A DNA stretch of 22,549 nt, taken from an uncultured bacterium. GTDB taxonomy: Bacteria; Patescibacteriota; Minisyncoccia; Phycocordibacterales; UBA918. Location: contig CAJXAG010000015.1 in NCBI GenBank assembly GCA_913050645.1, positions 1 to 22,549 of the forward strand, written 5' to 3'. Each line of letters opens with the position of its first letter. Positions within the stretch are counted from its first letter, which is position 1. The notes under the pieces are model-generated. The model had not been told where the DNA came from. It was given only the letters and a program-made list of their open reading frames with translations, and ran no database searches. Positions 7,099 to 13,002 of the stretch are shown one piece after another. The translations under genes were made by a program, and so were the position numbers.

Positions 7099-7153
7099 TA
7101 AAATAGCTCTTACAAAGATGTCACTTGTCCCGTTAGGAATTATTGACAAGTAA
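7099..7153 (+). promoter_or_regulatory. Possible dnaB leader: promoter plus 11-codon ORF and hairpin
   Basis: TGGTAAAAT (an extended -10, hexamer 7099-7104) lies 13 nt before ATG 7118, which opens an 11-residue frame MSLVPLGIIDK ending at 7153. ACTTGTC (7123-7129) and GACAAGT (7145-7151) inside it can pair. This could be a leader peptide or attenuator region for dnaB, whose start is 77 nt downstream. A CATAAT hexamer 11 nt before the dnaB ATG is a second candidate promoter. Low confidence; the rest of the 7009-7230 gap shows nothing clear. Confidence 0.3.
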
Positions 7154-7230
7154 AGCATTTTATTTACAGTGCAGATTACGAACAATGCTGTCAACCAAAA
7201 ACTTATAAAAACTCATAATTTCTAATCGGG

Positions 7231-8625
7231 ATGGCTGATCAACCCCCACAGTTAAATAAAAACCTGCGCACCCCTCCTCAGAACACCGAGGCAGAGCGAG
7301 CGCTTATTGGAGCGATCATGCTTAAGCCGGACGTGATGCATGATCTCTCAGCAACCGTATACCCTGAAAGTTTTTATGCCGACAAACACCGGAAGATATA
7401 CCAGGCGATTCTCACCATCTTTACCAAAGGTGATCCTATTGACCTTCTATCAGTAACAACACGCCTCAAAAATGAGGGACTTCTTGAAAGTATTGGTGGT
7501 GCAAGCTATATCACCGACTTAACGGAAACGGTACCTGCCGCAGGTAACGCACACTACTATGCCGATCTTGTTTCCAACAAATCCACCCTCCGTGGCCTTA
7601 TCAACGCAGCTGAGGAAATTGCAGAGATGGGCTACGCTGATCCTGAGAACCTTGACGAAACACTCGACCAAGCTGAAAAGAAAGTATACGGAGTAACCAA
7701 CGCCACAGCTGTAACAAAGTTTAAAACCATCGGCAACTCACTGAATGAAGCATGGGAGCGTTTTGAATACCTCAGCGCCAACCAAAACGAAGTACGCGGC
7801 GTACCAACCGGCTTTGGAGCGCTCGATAACATCCTTGCTGGCTTCCAAAAGTCTGACCTTATCATTCTTGCTGCTCGGCCTTCTATGGGTAAAACAACCT
7901 TTGCACTTGACCTCGCACGTAACGCAGCGCTTTTGCATAACGCATCGGTAGGAATCTTTTCTTTGGAAATGAGTGATCAACAGCTGGTTGATCGTATGCT
8001 TGCGGCTGACGCAGGTGTGGACTCTTGGAAACTTCGTACCGGAAAACTCAGTACCGATGCCGAGTTCGAGGCGGTACAGGCTTCCATGACAAAACTCTCT
8101 GAGGCACCGATCCATATCGACGATCAACCAGGCACAAACATTCTTAAAATGCGTTCGGCTGCCAGACGTCTAAAGAACGAACATGGTCTGGATCTGCTCA
8201 TTGTTGACTATTTGCAGTTGATGAACCCAACCGCGAGCAAAGCGAGTGATTCTATGACCCAACAAGTAACTGAAATATCCCGTTCACTTAAACTTCTCGC
8301 GCGTGAGCTCGATGTGCCGGTACTTGCACTTTCACAGCTGTCTCGTGCCGTTGAGCAACGTGGTGGAAAGCCACGCCTGTCTGACCTGCGTGACTCTGGT
8401 TCTATTGAGCAGGATGCCGACGTGGTGATGTTCATTCACCGTGAGGACAAAATCAACAAAGAGTCTGATCGACCCAACATCGCAGAAATTATGGTTGAGA
8501 AGCACCGAAATGGTGCTGTAGGCGCTGCAGAACTCTACTTTGACGGCCAGCACGTACGCTTCCTCAGTCTCGACACCAACCACGCTTCACTCGCAGCATC
8601 CGCTGCAGCAGATGAGGATTTTTAA
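7231..8625 (+). CDS. dnaB: Replicative DNA helicase DnaB
   Basis: A 464-residue hexameric helicase that unwinds DNA ahead of the replisome. The N-terminal helical domain (about 15-115) contains NTEAERALIGAIML, typical of DnaB. A linker leads to the RecA-like domain: GFGALDNILAGFQKSDLIIL, Walker A ARPSMGKTT, then FSLEMSDQQL, Walker B LLIVDYLQLM, SRSLKLLARELDVPV and ALSQLSRAVEQR with the glutamine sensor and arginine region. Then come LRDSGSIEQDADVVMFIHRE and EIMVEKHRNGAVG. Length is standard, and no intein is present although dnaB is a frequent intein site. The start at 7231 gives the usual N-terminus; no Shine-Dalgarno sequence is seen. No terminator follows, only the structured repeat at 8624-8702. 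Confidence 0.97.
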   Translation: MADQPPQLNKNLRTPPQNTEAERALIGAIMLKPDVMHDLSATVYPESFYADKHRKIYQAILTIFTKGDPIDLLSVTTRLKNEGLLESIGGASYITDLTETVPAAGNAHYYADLVSNKSTLRGLINAAEEIAEMGYADPENLDETLDQAEKKVYGVTNATAVTKFKTIGNSLNEAWERFEYLSANQNEVRGVPTGFGALDNILAGFQKSDLIILAARPSMGKTTFALDLARNAALLHNASVGIFSLEMSDQQLVDRMLAADAGVDSWKLRTGKLSTDAEFEAVQASMTKLSEAPIHIDDQPGTNILKMRSAARRLKNEHGLDLLIVDYLQLMNPTASKASDSMTQQVTEISRSLKLLARELDVPVLALSQLSRAVEQRGGKPRLSDLRDSGSIEQDADVVMFIHREDKINKESDRPNIAEIMVEKHRNGAVGAAELYFDGQHVRFLSLDTNHASLAASAAADEDF

Positions 8626-8702
8626 TGAACAAAGGAATGGAATGACTATTGTGAATTGATGTCCCGATTTGTTCTGCCCTTGGGCAAATCGCTGGACCAA
8701 AG
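8624..8702 (+). repeat. Dispersed structured repeat, copy 1
   Basis: The segment 8644-8702 (59 nt) matches 15786-15844 at all but four positions, and a further 10 nt (AATGAACAAA) match just upstream at the same spacing (8624-8633 and 15766-15775). It folds: GTCC-CGATTTG (8661-8671) pairs with CAAATCG-CT-GGAC (8685-8697), with a small CCC-TT-GGG hairpin inside the loop. In copy 2 the second stem base pair changes from G-C to A-T on both sides, a compensatory change. Here it begins inside the dnaB stop codon. It could be a small structured RNA, a mobile repeat, or a transcript-end element. Confidence 0.85.
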
Positions 8703-8775
8703 AAAATCAATTACTCTCACTTAGATTCTTTACGTATCTCTCCATCCAACTAAATCGGTTTCGAATAGAAATATC

Positions 8776-8804
8776 TTGTATACACCCTACTTTTTTGATA
8801 CTGT
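8776..8804 (+). promoter_or_regulatory. Probable promoter of the exonuclease gene
   Basis: TTGTAT (8776-8781), a 17-nt spacer and TACTGT (8799-8804). A leader of about 20 nt contains the AGGAGG-type Shine-Dalgarno site of the exonuclease gene. The rest of 8703-8775 shows no gene. Confidence 0.45.
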
Positions 8805-8831
8805 TCGCACAGAACCACAAAGGAGGCTCTT

Positions 8832-9410
8832 ATGGCTAAAAAAAAGAAGCTGTTCTTCGTAACCGATGTTGAAGGCACTGGGCCAGATCACGAAGTAAAC
8901 AGCATGTACCAGTTTGCAAGCATACCAATGCTCCCCGATGGAAAAATTCTGACGGGCAGCGCATGGGATGTTGCACTCCGATCAGAAAACCCTGACGATC
9001 ATGCCTCAGAAACTATGAAGTTTCTTGAGGAAGATCAAGGCATTACACTTCCATCACTCATCGCACGTCCGAACCAAGCAAGTCCGTACAGTGCCATGAT
9101 TGCTTTTGATACGTATATCAAAAACTGGATGACAGATACCGGTGCTGAAAAAGCAATTCTTATTGCTGACAACCTCGCGTATGACTGGGGATACACACAC
9201 TCATACTTCTTTCGAGCACTAAAGAGAAATCCATTTGGTTATGCTGGACGCAACATTCCTGACATGTCCATGACTCTCTTCTCTGGCAGCCGGGACAAGT
9301 GGGAAGAGTTTCGAGTGACGCCACATACACACGATGCACTTGACGATGTGACGGGCAACGCTGAAGCGCTTGCACACATGATCAAACATCATGGACTTGT
9401 GCTGAACTAA
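8832..9410 (+). CDS. DEDDh-type 3'-5' exonuclease
   Basis: A 192-residue protein with the RNase H-fold exonuclease motifs in order. Motif I is FFVTDVEGTGPD (Asp12 and Glu14), motif II is ADNLAYDWGY (Asp118), and motif III is HTHDALDD (His167 and Asp172). These four acidic residues plus His form the two-metal site of the DnaQ/oligoribonuclease superfamily, which removes nucleotides from 3' ends of DNA or RNA. No fused domain is present, so whether it proofreads, repairs or degrades RNA cannot be told. The ATG at 8832 follows AAGGAGG by a good distance. The gene lies between dnaB and recR but has its own promoter, so a replication or repair role is only a contextual guess. Confidence 0.85.
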   Translation: MAKKKKLFFVTDVEGTGPDHEVNSMYQFASIPMLPDGKILTGSAWDVALRSENPDDHASETMKFLEEDQGITLPSLIARPNQASPYSAMIAFDTYIKNWMTDTGAEKAILIADNLAYDWGYTHSYFFRALKRNPFGYAGRNIPDMSMTLFSGSRDKWEEFRVTPHTHDALDDVTGNAEALAHMIKHHGLVLN

Positions 9411-9423
9411 AAGTACACACTAC

Positions 9424-9445
9424 CGCCCCACGGGCGTTAGTTTTT
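9424..9445 (+). terminator. Weak terminator after the exonuclease gene
   Basis: CGCCC (9424-9428) and GGGCG (9432-9436) with a 3-nt loop, followed after four bases by T5. The stem is short, so efficiency is doubtful. Confidence 0.45.
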
Positions 9446-9473
9446 ATATATGCGAACAGTATTTCAAGGTGCT

Positions 9474-9498
9474 AATTTAGGGGTCTGACCCCTAAATT
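9474..9498. repeat. Palindrome, copy 2 of a dispersed repeat
   Basis: Identical over 25 bp to 54-78. Here the outer flanking pair is T/A, so the perfect palindrome is also 27 bp (9473-9499). It lies between the exonuclease gene and recR, just upstream of the recR promoter. Confidence 0.85.
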
Positions 9499-9552
9499 AC
9501 CCAGATGGAAAACTCAAATAAAAAGAAAATGTGGTATTCACGTTGTACATGG

Positions 9553-9558
9553 TAAAAT
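9553..9558 (+). promoter_or_regulatory. Leaderless promoter -10 of recR
   Basis: TAAAAT preceded by TGG (extended -10) and followed by 8 nt and then the recR ATG, with no Shine-Dalgarno site. No good -35 is visible. Confidence 0.55.
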
Positions 9559-9566
9559 AGTCTCTC

Positions 9567-10181
9567 ATGACCAATCTCGATAAACTCATCACCTATTTCG
9601 AAGGATTCCCTGGTATTGGTGCACGGCAAGCACGGCGTTTTGCATTTCATATCCTCACACTCCCTGAAGCTGATGCTACTGAACTTGCCGATCTTATTAA
9701 AAACCTTCAAGGTACGGTTACTGAATGTCCGCGCTGTCACCGCTTTTTTGCTCAAAACAGCACACAGACAAAAATGTGCTCTATTTGTCTTGATGCGAAC
9801 CGCGACCGCAGCAAGCTTATGGTTGTTGAACGCGACACCGACGTACAGTCTATCGAGCGCTCTGGTGTCTACAACGGACTCTACTTTGTCCTTGGCGGCA
9901 CACTACCGCTGCTTTCCGACTCCAACAACAAGCTCCGTGGCAGTGCACTGAAGGCAACTATCGACACGCAGCTCACTGAGGATCTTTCAGAAATCATTCT
10001 CGCCTTTTCGGTAAACCCAGATGGTGAAAACACTGCACGCTATGCTGAGTCCCTCATGAAAGAAAAAATTGAAGAACATAACCTACAAGTCACACAGCTT
10101 GGGCGCGGCCTCTCAACCGGCTCAGAACTTGAATACGCCGATCCTGAGACAATCAAAAATGCTTTGAAAAACAGAACTTGA
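9567..10181 (+). CDS. recR: Recombination protein RecR
   Basis: A 204-residue RecR, normal length. The helix-hairpin-helix near the N-terminus reads FPGIGARQARRFAFHIL. The zinc finger has Cys54-x2-Cys57 and Cys71-x2-Cys74. The Toprim domain contains LMVVERDTDVQSIE and GLYFVLGG, and the C-terminal part has ARYAESLMKE and LGRGLSTGSELEYADPETI. RecR with RecO loads RecA on SSB-coated gaps. The stop is TGA, showing that UGA terminates in this genome, and the -35 of the next gene overlaps it. In many bacteria recR follows dnaX and ybaB; here it stands alone. Confidence 0.96.
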   Translation: MTNLDKLITYFEGFPGIGARQARRFAFHILTLPEADATELADLIKNLQGTVTECPRCHRFFAQNSTQTKMCSICLDANRDRSKLMVVERDTDVQSIERSGVYNGLYFVLGGTLPLLSDSNNKLRGSALKATIDTQLTEDLSEIILAFSVNPDGENTARYAESLMKEKIEEHNLQVTQLGRGLSTGSELEYADPETIKNALKNRT

Positions 10182-10205
10182 CCTTTGCATAGAAATCGCT
10201 ATATT
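10178..10205 (+). promoter_or_regulatory. Promoter of the 90-residue orphan gene
   Basis: TTGACC (10178-10183, overlapping the recR stop), a 16-nt spacer and TATATT (10200-10205), followed by TGAA. It closely resembles the promoter at 11020-11048. Confidence 0.65.
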
Positions 10206-10235
10206 TGAACAAATAGCACACGGAAAGGATCTTCA

Positions 10236-10508
10236 ATGAACGATGTATCAAGTGCAGTACACTTTCACTTCACCACTCCCGATGGTCACCCTGAATCATT
10301 TTCACTGAAAGAAGCAATCGAGACCATTCAGTGGCAGGCAGAAAGAGAGCTTGATTCGCGTGACGTGCTCACAGCAGCAACATTGCCGCAAGCAGAAGAA
10401 TTCTTAAAGTCTGAGGTTGAAGCTGTTGTTACGTGGCTGAATATTTGTGAGAAGCATCAACGGGACATGTTTGAACGCATCTATGCATTTCGCCAATACG
10501 GACCCTAA
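10236..10508 (+). CDS. Small acidic protein of unknown function
   Basis: A 90-residue soluble protein, predicted mostly helical after an N-terminal strand-like stretch (AVHFHFTTPDG). There is no signal peptide or membrane segment. Trp33 and Trp67, a single Cys, and a run LKEAIETIQWQAERELDSRD suggest a compact helical fold. The ATG at 10236 follows AAGGA by 8 nt, and the gene has its own promoter and a strong terminator, so it is an independent unit. I do not recognise the family. Together with 11084-11467, 11561-11896 and 16908-17084 it belongs to a set of small Shine-Dalgarno-led orphan genes. Confidence 0.7.
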   Translation: MNDVSSAVHFHFTTPDGHPESFSLKEAIETIQWQAERELDSRDVLTAATLPQAEEFLKSEVEAVVTWLNICEKHQRDMFERIYAFRQYGP

Positions 10509-10511
10509 AGC

Positions 10512-10540
10512 AAAAGCTGACCATCGTTTGGTCAGCTTTT
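10512..10540 (+). terminator. Terminator of the 90-residue orphan gene
   Basis: AAAAGCTGACCA (10512-10523) pairs with TGGTCAGCTTTT (10529-10540) around a 5-nt loop. Confidence 0.92.
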
Positions 10541-10546
10541 TAAAAT

Positions 10547-10576
10547 AAAAACCTTCCAATCGATTGGAGGGTTTTT
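10547..10576 (-). terminator. Terminator of rplU
   Basis: AAAAACCTTCCAAT (10547-10560) pairs with ATTGGAGGGTTTTT (10563-10576) with one G-T wobble; the real loop is about 6 nt. The minus strand ends in a long T-rich tract, as expected for rplU. Confidence 0.85.
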
Positions 10577-10591
10577 ATTTTGGGTTTGAGA

Positions 10592-10912
10592 TTAGATCTT
10601 CTCAACTTTGATGCGTGAGTACTTTTGTCGATGACCAATTTTTCGATCACGATTACTCTTCGCTTTGTAGCGGATGATAGAAAGTTTTTTTCCTTTCTTC
10701 TCTTCCATAAATGTAGCAGTTACTTTTGCACCGTCCACATATGGAGTACCCACAGCTTTGCTATTCATCAGCACCTTGTCGAACTCTACCTTGTCACCCT
10801 CTTTGTGGTCACCAAGGAGCTCAACGTCAAGCACATCACCAACAGAAACCATGTATTGCTTTCCGCCAGTTTCGATTACTGAGAAGTCTTCGTTCTTTGC
10901 TTCTGTAGTCAT
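10592..10912 (-). CDS. rplU: 50S ribosomal protein L21
   Basis: A 106-residue L21 of normal size. After a short acidic lead come FSVIETGGKQYMVSVGDVLDVE, characteristic of L21, then DKVLM and the GAKVTATF segment. The basic C-terminal rRNA-binding tail contains IIRYKAKSNRDRKIGHRQ. It is separated from rpmA by about 10 kb and lies on the opposite strand, unlike the usual rplU-rpmA pair. No Shine-Dalgarno sequence precedes the ATG at 10912; the upstream region is AT-rich (TATATT about 12 nt before the start), which fits a short-leader promoter. Confidence 0.97.
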   Translation of the reverse strand: MTTEAKNEDFSVIETGGKQYMVSVGDVLDVELLGDHKEGDKVEFDKVLMNSKAVGTPYVDGAKVTATFMEEKKGKKLSIIRYKAKSNRDRKIGHRQKYSRIKVEKI

Positions 10913-11019
10913 ATTGTTAAATAAAATATATACGTATATCTTTTATTCACTTTGGTAAATGCCAAAACGGTGGCAATGCACATGGGAATAAAATATGGCC
11001 GATATAGTACAAGAAATCC

Positions 11020-11048
11020 TTGCCTTTTGCAATAGAGTTATGTATATT
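11020..11048 (+). promoter_or_regulatory. Promoter of the interrupted orphan gene
   Basis: TTGCCT (11020-11025), a 17-nt spacer and TATATT (11043-11048), followed by TGAA. The spacer begins TTTGCAATAGAG and resembles the TTTGCATAGAAA spacer of the promoter at 10178-10205. Confidence 0.65.
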
Positions 11049-11083
11049 TGAAGCAGTTCACACGTTATTAAGGAGACTGACCA

Positions 11084-11467
11084 ATGACTTTTGGATCTCA
11101 AGGATATGAGCCGGTGGAGCTACCTCGCCCAGGTATACTTCCTCCTGGTTGTGATTTCTACAGAGTACGTCAAAGTGGGCGTCACGCGGCAAGCGAGCAA
11201 AATGAACCTGAATTCAAGTGACGTTTTGCCGATGCAACTGATGTACCCCGCGACTATCGCAACCTGGTTCAAAACTTCTATGCAGCAGCAGCCGAACGAG
11301 GTTATAACCTAGAAGAAAAACGTAACCTGTATATGGTTTTCTCGAAACTCCGTCGCCTTGTCAGTGGCTCTGATTGGAAAAATGACCCGGGGATACATTT
11401 GTATTGCGATGTTTTCGTGGCAGCAATACAAAAGTGCCCCCAAGCTGAAGAAGATATATTCATCTGA
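11084..11467 (+). pseudogene. Orphan gene interrupted by one in-frame UGA
   Basis: AAGGAGA precedes the ATG at 11084. The frame runs 45 codons (starting MTFGSQGYEPVELPRPG) to a TGA at 11219-11221. It then continues in the same frame, with coding-like composition, for 81 codons (starting RFADATDVPRDYRNLVQNFY) to the TGA at 11465-11467, which lies just before a strong terminator. Without the first UGA the product would be 127 residues, soluble and helical in its second half. A single C-to-T change from CGA (Arg) would explain it. UGA followed by C is a readthrough-prone context, so a low level of full product is possible. recR shows that UGA is a normal stop here. I do not recognise the family. 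Confidence 0.65.
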
Positions 11468-11472
11468 ACATC

Positions 11473-11498
11473 AAACCGCGCCAAGTAGGCGCGGTTTT
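11473..11498 (+). terminator. Terminator of the interrupted orphan gene
   Basis: AAACCGCGCC (11473-11482) pairs with GGCGCGGTTT (11488-11497) around AAGTA, followed by more T. Confidence 0.92.
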
Positions 11499-11500
11499 CT

Positions 11501-11538
11501 CTTGTCTGCTTTCTAGACTAGTGCTAAGGTGAGACAAG
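11501..11538 (+). promoter_or_regulatory. Promoter with flanking inverted repeat
   Basis: TTGTCT (11502-11507), a 17-nt spacer and TAAGGT (11525-11530). CTTGTCT (11501-11507) and AGACAAG (11532-11538) form a 7-bp inverted repeat that covers the -35 and the region just past the -10. This could be an operator or chance. Confidence 0.5.
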
Positions 11539-11560
11539 ACAAGAACAACAGGAGGCACAG

Positions 11561-11896
11561 ATGCGGAAGGTAGCACTGCTCATCAATGACCATCGGTGGA
11601 TTGGGTATGCTGAATATTTCGGTGAAGCATATTTTTCTGAATTCGGGATGCTGCGGATTCCATTTACTATTTCAGACAAAACACTGCAACAAACCTGTAT
11701 CGAATTTGAGCCAATCATGACGCTTGCAGCAACATCTGTTCAAATCAGTGTATTTCAAATGAGCAACAATCCAAACCCAAGACATATTGAACGGTTGGAA
11801 GAATTGCTTGCACGAAACGCACACTGGAAGAAAACATATTTTGCAATGGCGGCACCAACACCCATCGCCTTCAAAATCAAAAAGACGTCACCATGA
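11561..11896 (+). CDS. Small protein of unknown function
   Basis: A 111-residue protein opening MRKVALLINDHRWIGYAEYF. AGGAGG (11550-11555) lies 5 nt before the ATG, and the stop codon TGA lies in the loop and descending arm of the terminator hairpin. No signal peptide or clear membrane segment is present. A middle stretch (FEPIMTLAATSVQISVFQMS) looks like beta structure; the C-terminal part is helical and basic (RHIERLEELLARNAHWKK). No family recognised. It has its own promoter and terminator and is convergent with rmuC. Confidence 0.7.
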   Translation: MRKVALLINDHRWIGYAEYFGEAYFSEFGMLRIPFTISDKTLQQTCIEFEPIMTLAATSVQISVFQMSNNPNPRHIERLEELLARNAHWKKTYFAMAAPTPIAFKIKKTSP

Positions 11897-11905
11897 CGTC
11901 TTTTT
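11879..11905. terminator. Shared terminator of the orphan gene and rmuC
   Basis: AAAAAGACGTCA (11879-11890) pairs with TGACGTCTTTTT (11894-11905) around a CCA loop. The stop codon of the plus-strand gene is part of the hairpin, and the rmuC stop begins 1 nt beyond it, so both genes end on one bidirectional signal. Confidence 0.92.
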
Positions 11906-11906
11906 C

Positions 11907-12983
11907 TTATTCCTCCCCTTTCTTTGGTTTCTCAATCTCCATTACGTCGATTCCTGTCGACTCACCGGTAATGCGGGTGACGTCTTTATCTATCTTATTG
12001 AGCTCTTTGTACCCCGCGTTGTAGTGATTAACGGTGGTGCCGAGCGTATTACCTAGCTTCTGATAGAACTCCTCATACCGCGTAATATGCCCTCTGAGCT
12101 TCTCAACATTCTTAATGATGTCTTGTGCCTTTTCTTCGATTTCAAGCGCCTTAAGACCTTGCAGGACTGTCTGGAGGTACGCCAAGAATGACGTTGGTGA
12201 AACAATAATCACCTTGTACTTGCCTGCTGAGCGCTGGATGAGGTTTTCCTCACTTGCACCAACCTTGTTTGAAAGCAGATCGTAGTAGATACCTTCATGT
12301 GGGATAAACATAAACGCAAAGTCAGTTGTCTTTTCAGTCGGACGAATATACTTTGCGGTTTCAGTAATACGCAACTTCAGGTCGTTTATGAATGCTTTTT
12401 CATGTTGTGCCTTTTCAGTCACATCGGTTGCTGCAACAAAGCGGTTATAGTTTTCGAGCGAAAACTTCGAGTCTACCGGTATCACCTTCCCTTTTACAAA
12501 CACTGCCGCGTCCACAATCTCTCCGTCTTCAAATGCATATTGCATTTTAAAACTTTCTGGAGGCAGCACGTTCTGCAACACTGTTTCGAGGTAATATTCA
12601 CCGAGCACACCGCGCTGCTTTGGATTTTTTAAAATATCCTGCAGTTCACGTAGCTGGTCAGCTACCTGAAACACTTGCTTTGAACTCTCTCCCACTTCAG
12701 CAACCTTTGAAAACACTGAGCGCAACTGCTCATTTACTTCCTTGTTAATTTCCTGAATCAGTTCTTTACTCTCACGAAACTGCACCCGAGAACCTTCCTG
12801 AGCCGTACGACTACTCTCGGTAAGTCGGTTGTCCATTGTCCGCGTAAGATCTTGCAACTGCTGCTGCATCAGCAATATACTCTTATCGTCCTCTTTGGTT
12901 TCTTTTTTAAAAAATGAATTGTAAATCAATAGTCCCAACACAGCAAACAGAAGTGCTGCAATAAATATTTCAACTGCGGTCAT
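11907..12983 (-). CDS. rmuC: DNA recombination protein RmuC
   Basis: A 358-residue RmuC-family protein, shorter than the E. coli form of about 475 because the coiled coil is reduced. An N-terminal membrane helix (about 4-22) is followed by a coiled coil (about 30-115). The PD-(D/E)xK-like nuclease-fold region contains KNPKQRGVLGEYYLETVLQN, VDAAVFVKGKVIPVDSKFSLENY (acidic residues plus D-S-K) and FAFMFIPHEGIYYD. A C-terminal helical tail ends the protein. The family limits inversion at short inverted repeats and is thought to be a nuclease. A TATAAT lies 8 nt before the ATG, inside the 20-nt gap after the ATPase gene, so it has its own start although it could also be read from upstream. Confidence 0.93.
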   Translation of the reverse strand: MTAVEIFIAALLFAVLGLLIYNSFFKKETKEDDKSILLMQQQLQDLTRTMDNRLTESSRTAQEGSRVQFRESKELIQEINKEVNEQLRSVFSKVAEVGESSKQVFQVADQLRELQDILKNPKQRGVLGEYYLETVLQNVLPPESFKMQYAFEDGEIVDAAVFVKGKVIPVDSKFSLENYNRFVAATDVTEKAQHEKAFINDLKLRITETAKYIRPTEKTTDFAFMFIPHEGIYYDLLSNKVGASEENLIQRSAGKYKVIIVSPTSFLAYLQTVLQGLKALEIEEKAQDIIKNVEKLRGHITRYEEFYQKLGNTLGTTVNHYNAGYKELNKIDKDVTRITGESTGIDVMEIEKPKKGEE

Positions 12984-12991
12984 ATAGAGCG

Positions 12992-12997
12992 ATTATA
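12992..12997 (-). promoter_or_regulatory. Leaderless promoter -10 of rmuC
   Basis: TATAAT on the minus strand, 8 nt before the rmuC ATG and just after the ATPase stop codon. No Shine-Dalgarno site is present. Confidence 0.6.
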
Positions 12998-13002
12998 CCA
13001 CC

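Noticed and set aside
7231..8625. An intein in dnaB.
   Set aside because: The protein is 464 residues with uninterrupted helicase motifs.
11219..11221. UGA recoding (Gly, Trp or selenocysteine) as a general explanation for the interrupted gene.
   Set aside because: recR and other genes end in TGA, no large UGA-containing frames are seen elsewhere, and no convincing SECIS-like hairpin follows the codon.
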